DNA of 64,000 bases from Mesodorylaimus sp. YZB2_4 (GCA_030248295.1 JASANH010000796.1:101379-165378); one strand, 5' to 3'. Numbered from the stretch's first letter, positions 20,167-32,775 are shown. A program made the numbers and translations. The notes: generated by a model not told the origin, from the sequence alone.

Positions 20167-23100
20167 ATGGCTCAGGATAAACAGTTCCAACGAGAATGCC
20201 AAGCCGCCTATCTCATGGTCAAGGCTGATCTGAATGATAATCTGAGCGATGTGGATGAATTGGCACTGGCCTTGCAACAAGCTGGTCGCAATCCCACGCG
20301 AAAGCTGCTTATGAAATATTGGACTTCAGGTAAGAATACAAGGTCGATGCCTTTTAAGGAATTAGCTGGGGGGGGGGGGGCATTTCAGGTGGCGTCAATT
20401 TTTCTCAATTCTGCAATATTCTCAAAGATTTCAACCAGCCATCAGTCGAACAATTGAAAGAGGCATTTCGGAAACTGGATCGCAATCATGATGGCCATAT
20501 CAGTTTCCAAGAATTAAAGGCAATGCTTCTCAGGGTAAGCTGTTTCGGATGGGGTGTTCGTCAGGACAAAGATGCCGTCGCTTTTTCAGAAAGATGCAAA
20601 ACTCACGGACAAGGAATTGCATGAAATATTTTCTGGCGCAGACATAAACAAAGATGGCAAAATCAATTACGATGAGGTAAAAAATAAAAGTGCAACAATC
20701 TACTGCGGACTTTTAATCAAACTTTTTGTTCTTAGTTTGTTCGGCTTATGTGCGATACAATGGAAGAAACTAAACAGCAAGCGTTAGCTCGATTGGAAAA
20801 ACGTGAAAGAAGAGAGGCTCGGCAGAAGAAACGCGAAAGACGAGAAAAAGCATTGAATGGCCAGTCGAGTAAGCACAAATGGTTCAGCAAATATAGGATC
20901 ATGATATCAGTATGTATATATCAGATAAGGATAGCAATATACATCAGATCAGGAAAGTAATGTACATCAAATCAAGATATCAGTGTATATCAGATCAGGA
21001 TATCACTATTTGTCAGATCAGGATATCAGTGTATATCAGATAAGGATTTAGTGTATATCAGATCAGGATATCAGTGTATATCAGATCAGGATATTAGTAT
21101 ATATCAGATCGGGATATCAATATATGTCAGATCAGGATATCAGTGTATATCTAACCAGGATATCAGCATATATCAGATCGGGATATCAATATATGTCAGA
21201 TCAGGATATCAGTGTATATCAGATCAGGATATCAGCATATATCAGATCGGGATATCAATATATGTCAGATCAGGATATCACTATATGTCAGATCAGGATA
21301 TCAGTGTATATAAGATCAAGATATCAGTGTATATCAGATCAGGATATCAGTGTATATCAGATCAGAATAGTATATAAAAAATCATTTATATAATTGATAT
21401 CAATATATGTCAGATCAGGATATCACTATCTGTCAGATCAGGATATCACTATCTGTCAGATCAGGATATCAATATATGTCAGATCAGGATATCACTATAT
21501 GTCAGATCAGGATATCACTATATGTCAGATCAGGATATCACTGTTTGTCAGATCAGGATATCACTATTTGTCAGATCAGGATATCACTATTTGTCAGATC
21601 AGGATATCACTATTTGTGAGATCAGGATATCAGTGTATATAAGATCAGGATATCAGTGTATATCAGATCAGGATATCAGTGTATATCAGATCAGGATATC
21701 AGTGTATATCAGATCAGGATATGAGTATAGATCAGATCGGGATATCAATATATCAGATCTGGATATGAGTATTTGTCATATCAGGATATCACTATTTGTC
21801 AGATCAGGATATCACTGTTTGTCAGATCAGGATATCACTATTTGTCAGATCAGGATATCACTATTTGTCAGATCAGGATATCACTATTTGTCAGATCAGG
21901 ATATCACTATTTGTCAGATCAGGATATCACTATTTGTCAGATCAGATAAGGATATGAGTATACATCAGATCGGGATATCAATATATGTCAGATCGGGATA
22001 TAAGCATATATCAGATCGGAATATCAGTGTATTTTCCCTTCTAGGTGCAACAGCTTGTTCAAGCAACCACAAACAATCCGACGCACTGTCCACTTCATCC
22101 GAGAGCTCTGCACTTACTCATCCAACAGGAACCAGGCACCATGTCGTGTCTTCACCGTCGTCAGGCCCGAATGAAGTAACCCACATGATCAGTCTTCCAG
22201 AGCTATGCCCAAATCGAGGTTCACTGAAAATGGCCGGTTTTCCTCCCCCCCCCCATACGCCAGTGCATAGTTCACATTCCTTCCATAATTTTCAGCATTT
22301 CGAACATCACCTAAAACTGAAAGGATGTTTCTTATATGACATTGATTCGGACGATGAAGGAGGCAGAGTCGATATTGTCAGCCACCAATACAAAATTGGA
22401 CTGAAGCAAAAATGTAACATTTTGACAAAAATTAAACCGAATACTAATCCAGATCTCAGTACGTCAAAACTTCTTCAATCACTCAACTCGTGAAGAATAT
22501 CGTTTTGTCTTCAGGGGAATCAGAACTAGTCGATACTATGCTTCTTATTGTGGACAATAATGGACACATTTTAGAATTTACTGAGAATAAGGAAAAAGTA
22601 AGCTTATCAGTGGCTGATATCATCGAACAATAAACATCAATTTTCTAGACCACTTATTACACAAAATTGACATTATCACCCGGGGACTACTGGCTAATTC
22701 CCTTCACTAGCGGGTGCCGTTTCCAGCCACGCCCAACAGAAGGCGCGAAACCGAGGACCGAGTTGTTGACAAAAGGCAAGGATAGTTCAATGAAGCTGAC
22801 GAAAGAGTTCAGGTAAGCGACTAGCTAGTACTTGCGAGCAGAACGTGGTAGTCGGTAAATGAGCAAAAGCGTTTTGGGCTTTTTCGTGCACTGCACGAAA
22901 GAACACAAAAAGAAAACTAAAGAAGTGCTTGCAAAAAGCGAAAGGCAGTTCCTGTATTACGACTGGGTCCATATTTCTGAAAGGCGTTGTGGACCGGAGA
23001 AGCTTTTGCACCGCGCCAAAAAAAAGGTCAGCGAACCAAGTCTTTTGGCCGAATCAGTGGCTGAAACGTCATCCTGACGGGTGACGCTTCAGGCTGCTGG

Positions 23101-26100
23101 GTGCCAGCTCTGTGCAGAGTATCGATTTTCAGTCGGTTCTTGGAAAGGATCGTGCCTACATGCACTAGACAGCGGCTGACAAGATATACCATGCATATTC
23201 TAGCTGACTCTTCGAACTTAGCATCTTCTCGCGTAACACTGAGCCAGCAGTATTGCCGCGGTCCTCAATGAAGGCACCAGTGAACCAATATGATGGTATC
23301 AAATTTCAACATCCCCCTCGCCGAAAAAGCCTCGCTGAGGTGATTAGGAGCAGAGAAATCAGCTTCACTCATCCTCTCAGGATGACCAGAAAGAAGCCTT
23401 TCACTACAACCGCCTAACTTGACAAAGCCCCTCGTCCTACCCGCACACCACACGCATCCAGTCAAACTTGACTAACTTGGCACAGATCCGTGTAAATGAA
23501 TGACACACCTTCAGTCACAGTAGGTTATCCCTTATACCGTATATCTGCTCAGTGATCACTTCTCCAACTGCGCCCAAGCTTATCACTCGCCCAGCTATCA
23601 TCCATTCCCATAGTCTAGCAGTAGCTCTGAGCCATTGCGAGCACGCTCCTGTCTCACAACCAGTCCAGCATAGTATAACATGAGCCCACCACCTACGTGC
23701 GCCTCCTGATCGTGAGTCTGGGCGCCTGAATCCCGTCAGTCGAAATGGGGCGCATAGGTGGTGCCGCGTGGAGCTTACGCAGTCCGCCGTAAACTCACAA
23801 AAGCCAGACCTCTAGTAGTCTAAGACAGGTGTAATATCAAACGGATTGGTTGACATGCCACTTGTGCCAATCGATGGACACAATGCAGGCTTACAGCACC
23901 TGGTTCATAGTTACAATAGCAAAGTCTCGCGCAAAGCACGAACAAACTAATTCCTCCAATCACTAGTCCCACTCGATCCAAGCGGCCCAACTGGTGTCTA
24001 CGCGAGCCTGACGTCATGACGTCCAGCCACTTACTCCAAGGCCACATAAAACTATGGCAAACTACAGTACACTATGCCACGTATTGGCAGTAACTGCATA
24101 CTGAACTGAATACTGCATGCAGACAGTCTACAGTATTTTCCCAGGCCCCTGGTTCGATCAGTGACGATGGAGGCCCATTTGGAAAACCCATGATCCACCT
24201 GCAGTAGCTCTGCATGCCTGCCTGGTGACCCACCCAATAAGTCAATGCTTCGATTGGGCGACGGATGCCCTCAACTATCCCGCACAAGGCCGCACGCATC
24301 TTTATACTGATTGTGAGTGAGTCCATGTTGAGGTCGTGGCCGGGAAGGCGGACATTTAGGGTAGGCGTCTGCCTCTTCCGCTGGGTGGGCACTTACAGGG
24401 GAGGGTTTGACTCCCGCCTGGGTAAATATTACTGTCAGATATGTGTTCCTTAGCCCTGAGCCATCGAGCGCGCTGTATAGTGTTTGGCTTGGATAAAGTA
24501 TACCTCGACATGAGGACGTCCTCAATTGAGCGTCTCATGTGCTTTACTGACATCCACAGCATTAGCACTGACTGCGGCAGACAAAAGAGGTCCAATGAGA
24601 GACGCGGAGAGATCACACAGCTGTGATTTAGGTGCTGGCCATCTGCGTACAAAACAGGCAAGCACAGTAGACGAAATTAAAAAAAAACAAACTCGAGTTT
24701 GGGAACCAGATTGCGAATCTCAATTTAAAATGACATCGCATGATAATGTTCGTCCATGCGTTTAGGTGCTTTGAGTGCAGTCTTTCGGTGCCTTCTTGCT
24801 GCGGTTTCGCCATTTCGGAGTTTCCTAACGCGAAAGTGTCCGAAGGAAATTGGTGGGATGAAGTTTGACGAGGAATGTGGGAAACCTGTTGCGTAGAGGC
24901 ATGGGAAATTGACATCCACTCCAGACAGGTCCGTTAAGCATTGTGCGTAGGCGATATGCGCACTGGTCATGTGAATGGCACAACCACATCAGAACTGTAC
25001 GGCCTTGAATGCGCGCAGGCAGTTTTGTCAATCCTTTTGTGCGTGCTCCCAGGTCATACCCTATTTGGGTTGGGTTCTCGCTCTTGGACGAGCACGCTTT
25101 TCAAAGCAGTTGCATATAAATCAGTTTTTGCTGGTTGGGAAAGTGTTGGACGCATTTGGCTGTGCTGTCTAAGATTCATTTTTCATAAGGTCCTACTGAC
25201 CGTCCACTCGAAGGCCGTTCACACACGGTGCGTGTTCCAAAGTGCATGCGGGCGCAGTTTTTCACGCTCCATATTAGATTAGGCATATCGCACCACCGCC
25301 CACCTTCCATATTTAGCTTGGGGCGGAAATTTTACCAGCCCATCCCCGCTACGAGGTCGGAGCCTGTTTTCCTTTTTCCGTCTATGCGTGTAGGTTGTTG
25401 TATTGTTGATGGTGGGGGTGCAGGCATGGTCTCGTACTTTCCTTCAAACTCGGCTCACGCCCGTCGAATGTTTATAAGTAGTTACGAACAGGCTCGCTGG
25501 GCTATTGTCGGAACGTAAACGTGGCGCCTACGTTTTCATGAGATCTTGGGGGTGTGCGGGCGGGAGTTCGTGACGTGATTAACCATTCGTCTTCGAGCCT
25601 AAGGTGTGATGAAGGCGCGTGCCCAAACTACCTGATCACTAACCAAAGTCTATTGCAGAATTTCGTTAGCAAGTCTCACTTATTTCCCATCTTTCAATAT
25701 TGAACCATGTTGCCCGATATTTTACAAGTATTCGATACCCTTTCAAAACGTTTCTGGCGCTCTATCGAACCGTGTCTGAGTGTAGCCAGGATATTATGGA
25801 TTCATTACAGCCAATGCTGGTTTTTCCTCCTTTTCTCTCTTATTCGCCTTTTCTTCGTGTTGTGTCAACAAATTCGCTGGCATCGGAATGGTCTGGCTGA
25901 GAAATTGGCAAGGATTCGAGATGGTTCAAATTATCACGAATCAGCTCATATATTGAATGTACATTGGGCACGGAAAGGTACGCCGACTGATAAGGTCCGT
26001 TTGTCGCAATATGTGACCAGTCACCATCAACTGACCCACCCGAAATGCGTGCTAGACGATAAGTGGCTGTTGGCCGAGATCACACCCGAGTACGCTTTGT

Positions 26101-29100
26101 TCGTTGAACTGAGGAAGCCACTGGTCGAATATACAGTCAGATACGTCACTTTCATTTGGGCTAATTTGACCTATGAAGCTAAACGAATCGCCGTCATGCC
26201 CATCACTTCACTCCAACGTTTGTCGATCGAGATGGGCAAACCGAAGGACGACGGTGCTAATGTGACTTTCCTTTGGGGCAGTGGTCGATGCGGGAGCACA
26301 CTGATCGCCAAAATGGTCGATGCTGCTGACCCCGAGCACTTGGTCCTGAGTGAACCACCAGTCATCATGGACCTGTACTCGTATAAGCATCGTATGAGAC
26401 CAGAACAATTTCACAGATTTTTCGAAAGCGCTGTTCGATTATTGGTCAAACCTGTTAGTAATAAAAAAAGAATTTTTATCAAACCAATATTTTTCGTTTT
26501 AAATGTGGCCGAGGATATGAATCGAGTCTTGCCAAAAGCTCGTATGCTCTATTCTTATCGTACTCCATTACGTACGATCTGGGGCCATGAGAGAGCTTTC
26601 ACTTTGACACCTTTCTATGCGGCCATGCGCTTGTTTTTGATGACGAACGAGTGGGAATGGGGCGAAAGATTGTTGGGTTTCCATCGTAACCCGAAAGTCG
26701 ATTACGTATCGCGTCGAGTTCTCGGCAAAGGCCTCTTCGATCTGTGCTCTATCATCTGGGCCGATAATTATCTCGTTTATCAATCACAAGCTAAAAAATT
26801 TTATTTCCCAGCCATCATTTATGATCGTCTTTACGATAATGCTTATCAATTTTGTTCAGAAATTTTATCTTTCTCCGGTGCTAATTTGAATGGAATTCAA
26901 AATGCGCTCGATTTACTCACGGGCGATTCGCAGGAAGGCAGTTTATTCAGTCAATCGTTATTGAAAGGATTGACTGTCACTCCATTCACGAGCAACCGAA
27001 AAATGAGAGCAGATCGTTTTTGTGACATTTTAAATTTGCCACGACTAGATTTGGAAAATGGAGGTAATCGACCATTCGCCTTTTCCGCTTCGTCTTTCTT
27101 CTCGCCTCAAACAACGCAATCGTGCTCGAGTAATACTGTCGAAACTGATCATAAATTCATCACTGATCCGTCTCAAATGGTATTCGAAATTATGCACGCC
27201 GGCTGTGGTTCGAGTGCTGCCATGCACAAGATCAATGGTCATGTGTGCGGATCGAATATGGCCCAGAAACGTCCTCAATTTCAACCGTATTATAAACCAT
27301 TGCCTTTACAAATTATATTTAGCAAAGATTAGCTAATTAGGCTGGGCATATCTCCAGTGGAGACAATTCTTGTTCTGCGTCCGTGTGATAGACCTGGATG
27401 TGGAAAGTTCTATGCTTGAAGACAGTACACTACGTGTTGTACATGTTGACTTGTGAAACTGGATTCAGTTCTTTTATACACTCGCGCCTACACCACCCAC
27501 ACTCTCGCAAAAACGGTCAACTGCCATCCAAATCACAATAACGTCTTCGTAAAATCTTCTATTTTCTTGAACTAAAATGCATATAAACCAAAATGAACTG
27601 TAGCGCGTATTGTAACGGCCTTTTGTGGGTCGAGTCGAATGTTCAGTCAGTGAGGCCAGATGACATCAAAGGACGAGGCCACACGCAATTTTGATGGTCT
27701 TTGCCCTTATTGAGTGTCCTCGCTGAGTCCGTACGCGAAAAATACAATTATGATTTTCATGGCAGAAAATTTGAAAAATAGATACGGATAAGTGCTCCTT
27801 ACAAAAAACATATCAATGAACAAACTGGTACATGTGCCAGGCTATTATAGGTGTTGGGTGTGTATTGGCACCAGACTAGACACTCAATCAATTTGTGTGT
27901 TCATGACCGCGGGGCAGGGCATGTTTATTTCAAACTAAATTTCATCATAAAAATGTGATTTAGCCAAGAAAATTATACCATATTTTTTATTACTTTGCTG
28001 TACATTTTTCACTTGTAGAATGATTCTGATGAACATATTCGATGCATGCGACTTGGATGACAATGGGACATTGAGCAGGGAGGAATTCAATATTTATAAT
28101 GTACGTACTGGTGACGAACAAGTGACCGATGACGAGTGGAAAGTAGTGCAAGGTGCGTGTGCAAAATTTGGTCGCATTCCTTGTTGGGAAATACGCAAAC
28201 AAAAGAATTTGCTGATTTCGAAAGAGAAGCGTAGCAGTGAAGAGAAATAGGACGAAACTAGACTTCTATTATGACCCTGTGCAATCAGAAAACGGACTTG
28301 TTTGTTCAGTTAGCCAGAGGCATCTAGGTGCGGCTGTTGATGACAACTTGTGTACAAAGCAAGCGTGTTGACAGAGTTACTGAGAGTTTTAAAAATTTGC
28401 CGAATTTTGCCAAAAGCGGCAAATATTTATTCTAGCTGCCTATGCCCAACATAAAACAGGTTATTGTGAGGGGGTCTAGATAACAGCACGGCTAACTACA
28501 TTTAAATTGAATGGTCTAAATTGTAAATACTCTAATCATGTGCTGGCAAGCAGGAGAGCTATCAGAGGTTCCGCAGAGCATGAAGGCAGGACAGGCCTGT
28601 GAGAAGGTGGTGGGGCCTGTAGATGATTGTTATTGAGACAAGCCGTAGCATTATCTATCTACCGCATGGTGAGCATGTGTGGTGTGCCCTCTTCCTGTCC
28701 TGCTTCCCATTAGGTCTTGACCCATTCAGAATTATTTTTCTTTGACCCATTCTGGTCGTTGCAGGCTTTTCCCGCGGACTAGGGGGCTTGTTAGTTGACC
28801 CTATCTTGCCATCGACTGGGGTCCATCCGGGATGCACACCGGGCAAAAGAGAGCGTGTTCGTCGCAACTCCCCGATCGGCGGTTATCTCGTGGGGTAATC
28901 ATGCCCAGCCCTCTGCCCATAAGGACTCTCCTAGTTTATCGACAACCAAGGGATGAAGGGTGAGCCATCCACCACCAGGCGTGCTTTCTCAGACGGCCAG
29001 TTTCGAGCTCTGCCTGCCTTTGACCGCTACACCACCAACGCGGCTCGCAGAATTACTTAGCACGTGGACAGGGGTAGCTGGAGCGGGCAGGTATGCATAC

Positions 29101-31095
29101 TGTATGTACCACAGGCACGTGACACTGGCACTGGCGAGACAAGACTTCTAGTCTGGAAAGCTAACCGACCAGACACTGCATTAACACCACCAAAACAAAT
29201 CGACACCCTTTTTTAAGTGTGTGAGTGGAATCTCGCTTTGCAAAATCTCCATCGGTCACTTCCTCCAATAATGAAAGATCAAGATAAACAGCAATCTTCA
29301 AGTCTACATTTTAGAATCGTGCCTCGTTTCAGAAAACTTTGACAAGAAAAACGGTGAAATCACCATCAAAGGATTCCTGGATCTTCATCAGTTGGAGGCG
29401 GACGACAGTGGCGGGGACACTGAGGACATGTGGATATCTCTGCACGCAATGGGGTACAGTAACAGACTTCAGCTAGACGAGGTAAGTCCTTTAAGATGCT
29501 TTATGCACATTCCATACAAGGCTGCCCATCCTGCGCGCATTTTAATATTCAGCAGTATAATTGTGTACCCTGCCCTTTGAGTGTCACAGCAAAGTGTAAC
29601 AGCCTAGAACGAGCAGTGACAGAATGACCCTTGCAAAACTGGTAAGTCTTGCAGTGCGCATTTTGTACTCGCACACCTAAAACCACGTACTCTCACTGTA
29701 AGATCTCTATGGCCCCACCATTATTGGCCTGTCAACCCGCAGCTATCAAAAAAAAGTGGGTGGAGTTCCAAAGGTTTTATCAGAAAAATAATGCCCATTA
29801 TTTAGAGACCACTTACACTGCAAGACTTGTTCTATCGCTGTGTGTGTAAGGGACGGATATACCAACATCCCATAGTGCTAAACACTAGCCGCGCACTGCG
29901 CGAAAAGCAGACAAGTCGAAGGAATAAAACTTACGTTATCACAAATCTCTAAGGACAACACGTTGGACAACACGATTTTTGTTCGATCCCCAATCTCACT
30001 TACAGTCAGCTCTTTCATTGCTTAGCACAGTAGGCCATATCGGTGCTCTTGATGCCTAACGTTGTCGTGGTCCCGGTGTAGTGATCACCGTCTCCTGGCA
30101 AAGTGCACGGCCAACTTGGATTTCCCAGCCCGATTGATACCTGAGTCACGCACTTGTAGGTGCACTTTTTTAGGCATGCCCTTTCACGCTCGAAATAAAT
30201 TCCGACGAGCCGATTGCTGAAATAAGAACAAGCGAGATTCAACCAGTTTCGCAACGCGTATGGGAAAACCTTGCAACACATTTGCTCAAGAAATCCACCC
30301 TCCAGAAATCGAAGAAACAAAATTTAGATTTATATTGTTATTGCAATGCCAACTGGGCGGCGCTGATCGCAGAAAATAAGGTACGTCCAAATCGATATTT
30401 ATCATTGATACAGCGGCAAATGATAGTTAATCTAACGATTCTATGACCCCGTAGACCGAAATACAGTGTAACTAGCCAACCCAGGCGGCGGTAGAAGTGA
30501 GAGACCAAAGTCTATGGGACACCAAGCTCTGACCAGGGGAGGGCGCGTCTCGCAACTGTACCTGGCGCGGAAACATTAACCTGAGTGATTGACGTCTCTC
30601 AGCCAGGGAAGAGTGTCCATCTCCCCGCCGCCAGCAATGCTGGTTACACAAGTAGAACCCATCCCTACAAAACCTGCTGAAAATTCTTAACTCCAAGATA
30701 ATCGGAGGTGGAAATGGAAGTTTGCACTGAGAAGGGTCACCACGTCCCTAATGTTATGATGCAGTGCCATAAATTTCAAAAATGCTTATTATGTATAATG
30801 AATTGATACTATCAGTATCAATGACCTGGGTTATTACCTCATCCTGGTCATTTTCAGGCGTCAGATCCCATTCACGCAGCATTGTCTTTGTCTGCAACTG
30901 AGAATTTTTCCATTTCACCACCAGACGTGATGAAACGTGAACTGATTTTCCAAGGCTCTTCGATTTCGGTGAGAAACACTGAGATCAGCGGCTAATTCTG
31001 ATCTAACTCCTTTGTCTTCCTAGATTTTGTGCTTCCTATTACGAACTGATGAACAAGAAGATTGGAGAGTCGAGGCGGCACTGACTTCCGTGTAA
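20167..31095 (+). CDS. EFCAB7: EF-hand calcium-binding domain protein 7
   Basis: Twelve exons give 620 residues, close to human EFCAB7 (629): 20167-20329, 20389-20534, 20590-20676, 20736-20868, 22045-22458, 22515-22597, 22649-22812, 28019-28152, 29333-29481, 30174-30380, 30858-30968, 31024-31095. All junctions agree in phase. Family landmarks in order: ALQQAGRNPTRK near the N-terminus; EF-hands DRNHDGHISFQE and DINKDGKINYDE; a basic helix; a Ser/Thr linker; LKGCFLYDIDSD with VSHQYKIGL; YWLIPFTSGCRF; EF-hand DLDDNGTLSREEF; ENFDKKNGEITIKGF; and ACPFTLEI leading to ANWAALIAENK. In vertebrates EFCAB7 with IQCE anchors the EVC-EVC2 complex at the ciliary base for Hedgehog signalling. One intron is filled by a minisatellite, another holds a sulfotransferase-like gene, and intron 1 has 13 G where a pyrimidine tract is expected. 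Confidence 0.96.
20893..22034 (+). repeat. 23-bp minisatellite filling an EFCAB7 intron
   Basis: About 48 tandem units of 23 bp (GATATCAGTGTATATCAGATCAG and variants with CACTATTTGTC or AATATATGTC) run almost from donor 20869 to acceptor 22044. Variants cluster: GTGTATAT forms dominate the first half and CTATTTGTC forms the later part. Because 23 is not a multiple of 3 and the unit lacks stops in most frames, long spurious ORFs arise across it. Confidence 0.95.
22985..23150. repeat. Dispersed repeat, family E, copy 2
   Basis: It contains GCTTTTGCACC, GGCTGAAACGTCATCCTGAC, GGGTGACGC and GTGCAGAGTATCGATT, in the same order as the copy at 39655-39800. It lies in EFCAB7 intron 7. Confidence 0.6.
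23151..24332. other. Intron sequence, no gene seen
   Basis: Part of the 5.2-kb EFCAB7 intron 7. No coding exon or recognisable repeat. Confidence 0.4.
24334..24530 (+). repeat. S1 SINE copy in EFCAB7 intron
   Basis: GTCGTGGCCGGGAAGGCGG, GGCGTCTGCCTC, GGGTTTGACTCCCGCC and the GCGCTGTATAGTGTTTGGC body match S1. Same orientation as the host gene. Confidence 0.7.
24531..25706. other. Intron sequence upstream of the nested gene
   Basis: No exon seen. A possible 5'UTR acceptor (ttgcag) lies near 25660, about 45 bases before the sulfotransferase start. Any promoter for the nested gene must be in this interval. Confidence 0.3.
25707..27332 (+). CDS. Sulfotransferase-like P-loop protein, intronless, nested in EFCAB7
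   Basis: 541 residues in one exon. A hydrophobic segment at about residues 34-53 (WFFLLFSLIRLFFVLC) suggests a type II membrane anchor, as in Golgi sulfotransferases. The 5'-phosphosulfate-binding loop is WGSGRCGSTLIAKM (residues 190-203), close to the family form SGRTGSTLL. A second conserved block, LYSYRTPLRTIWG about 80-90 residues on, fits the region that binds the 3'-phosphate of PAPS. PAPS-dependent sulfation of a secreted or lumenal acceptor is inferred from these motifs; the acceptor is unknown. It lies wholly inside EFCAB7 intron 7 on the same strand. The lack of introns suggests retroposition or family-wide intron loss. I chose the first Met; it precedes the anchor by about 30 residues. 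Confidence 0.85.
   Translation: MLPDILQVFDTLSKRFWRSIEPCLSVARILWIHYSQCWFFLLFSLIRLFFVLCQQIRWHRNGLAEKLARIRDGSNYHESAHILNVHWARKGTPTDKVRLSQYVTSHHQLTHPKCVLDDKWLLAEITPEYALFVELRKPLVEYTVRYVTFIWANLTYEAKRIAVMPITSLQRLSIEMGKPKDDGANVTFLWGSGRCGSTLIAKMVDAADPEHLVLSEPPVIMDLYSYKHRMRPEQFHRFFESAVRLLVKPVSNKKRIFIKPIFFVLNVAEDMNRVLPKARMLYSYRTPLRTIWGHERAFTLTPFYAAMRLFLMTNEWEWGERLLGFHRNPKVDYVSRRVLGKGLFDLCSIIWADNYLVYQSQAKKFYFPAIIYDRLYDNAYQFCSEILSFSGANLNGIQNALDLLTGDSQEGSLFSQSLLKGLTVTPFTSNRKMRADRFCDILNLPRLDLENGGNRPFAFSASSFFSPQTTQSCSSNTVETDHKFITDPSQMVFEIMHAGCGSSAAMHKINGHVCGSNMAQKRPQFQPYYKPLPLQIIFSKD
27333..28018. other. Intron sequence and 3' flank of nested gene
   Basis: No canonical AATAAA could be placed with confidence for the nested gene. 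No other feature. Confidence 0.3.
28740..29045 (-). repeat. Family C SINE, minus orientation
   Basis: The reverse complement of the family C body is visible: CCCGCGGACTAGGGGGCTTG, then CATCGACTGGGGTCC, then ATGAAGGGTGAG and finally CCGCTACACCACC from the tRNA-like head. It lies in EFCAB7 intron 8. Confidence 0.65.
30467..30648 (+). mobile_element. Family B element, copy 4, intact termini
   Basis: It starts TGTAACTAGC and ends GCTGGTTACA, a 10-bp terminal inverted repeat with one mismatch. The interior has the CACCAAGCTC and TTAACCTGAG-type variants of the family. It sits in EFCAB7 intron 10. Confidence 0.75.
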
Positions 31096-31964
31096 AAATA
31101 CTGTATGTAGATCAGTTGAACAGTGCATGAAGTTTTTCCAGCAGTATGTGTGCTCACTACACCTCTGCAGTCAGTGTACAAAGTACGAGGCATCTGCTGT
31201 AGAGATACCTACGTGTGCCATACGTCGTAAGCTATAAGATCTGAATTAAGGTACTTCGAATCATGACATCGTAAGCGGACAGTGTAACCTGGGCCTGAAT
31301 TTCTTCAAATTTTATATCCCATTTGCAAGAAATTTTTCTGTATATACCTTATGTTTACACTGGTGCGCAAAAAACCCGGCCAGTGCACAAAGTCTGGTTT
31401 TTGAGATTTTTACGACGACTATTGGTGAACAGAACTAAATTCAAAATGTGTTTATCAAACTCGCCATCCAATTCTGATCAGATTCCTGTTTTTCTCATCT
31501 CTGATGCCTGTGTTCATTTCATGTAAAATCTCGACAATCTGAGGGTGTAAGGAAAAAACACGTTGTAACTACAATGTATATGTACAGTAATCATGACAGC
31601 GCATCAACACGTACTGAATCAGCCCTGATTTCGGACTGATGGTGCGGTGGTGAATATGGGCAGCCTGTATTCATGCGCATCAGAATATTGTTGATTCCTC
31701 AAGGATTGTGGCATGATCATATTTTATCAAGCATACATACGTGTAAATTGGATGGGTAGAGAGGGTAGCCCCTACCCCACACGATACAGTGAGGTGCCGA
31801 TTGGGAGAATGGTGACTTTCGATACATTTGCACAGTGCGATTGCTAGCACCTGACACATCCTTGCAACCGTCTTGATCAGAGAAAGAGAGCTGGCGGCAT
31901 TGGCATTGAAGAAGCATTTATTGGAGTGCCTGTCCAAACAGAAGCAGTTCATGTTCATATTTCG
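31096..31964. other. 3' flank of EFCAB7, no gene seen
   Basis: Short ORFs only. The EFCAB7 polyadenylation site is presumably here, but no canonical signal is clear. Confidence 0.3.
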
Positions 31965-32100
31965 CCACATCATAAAACGCGTGCGCACTCTAGGATGAAG
32001 GGCCGCATTACACGCAAAATGATATACCAGGCCGCGAGTCGAACACTCTTCCATGACTGAGCGCCTGGCGTGAGAGGCAGACGCCTAACCACCAGGCCCT
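31965..32100 (-). repeat. S1 SINE, minus orientation
   Basis: The reverse complement carries GGCCTGGTGGTTAGGCGTC, TGCCTCTCACGCC, GAGTGTTCGACTCGC and the ATGCGGCCCTTCATC-type body. It ends near a GTGCGCAC remnant. Confidence 0.65.
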
Positions 32101-32654
32101 AGCGGTCACGCGGTGGCCAGGCCAGCGGCGACCTGAGTTTAGGCGGGTGGCCACAAACCTGGGCCATCGTCGCCAGTCCAGCAGTATCCATCCTATGCCA
32201 TGGTGCGTTGCGGCCATGCACATGTACGCAGTCTGTGGCCAATTGTCCCATCCTGTGGCCAACTAGACCAGCCATCCCAACCTATTGCTAGGCACTAGGT
32301 GTCCATGCTGGTAAAATCAGGCTTTCCTCAACTGCCAAACTTTTTTGGGGTAATATACCACTGACGCCTTCATTCGTCGGACAGCCGAGCAAGACGGGAG
32401 CTTTGACCATGGACTACTGAAGACGCCTTTATTCCTTCCCTGTGCCGCCATACTGTACTGCAAATCTGTCGAAAACAACGCCAGCTGCCAAAAATGAACA
32501 GCGCATCAAAAAATTGCGACAAAAAATCACAGAAAGTTATTGAAAAGCATTAAAATTAAAAAATGCTGGGCAACTACAGTACTGCCTGACAGCACGCACA
32601 AAAAGGTGCCCACATTTTTGCCACAAAATTTTAATGAAGAAGGGCGCACACCAG

Positions 32655-32775
32655 GAGCGCAGTTACGGGCGAGTGCTCGAATCGCGGGCCGGTAAATCAT
32701 TTCGTGTGAACTGTGTCCCCGCATTCGAGTGCGCATAAGCGTTTGATGATGTGCTAAAACATGAACATGAACATG
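32655..32775 (+). repeat. S1 SINE 3' half
   Basis: It has the B-box region (GAGTGCTCGAATCGCGG), then TAAATCATTTCGTGTGAA, GAGTGCGCATAAGCG and a tail of ATGAACATGA units. The A-box half is missing. Confidence 0.65.

Noticed and set aside
21051..22493. Long plus-strand ORFs of repeating SDQDISVYQIRIS-type peptide
   Set aside because: They are translations of the 23-bp minisatellite in three rotating frames. The true EFCAB7 exon begins only at 22045 after a ctag acceptor.
30015..30320. Minus-strand 101-codon Cys-rich ORF
   Set aside because: It is antisense to EFCAB7 exon 10 (30174-30380), whose plus-strand translation matches the known family from ACPFTLEI to LIAENK.
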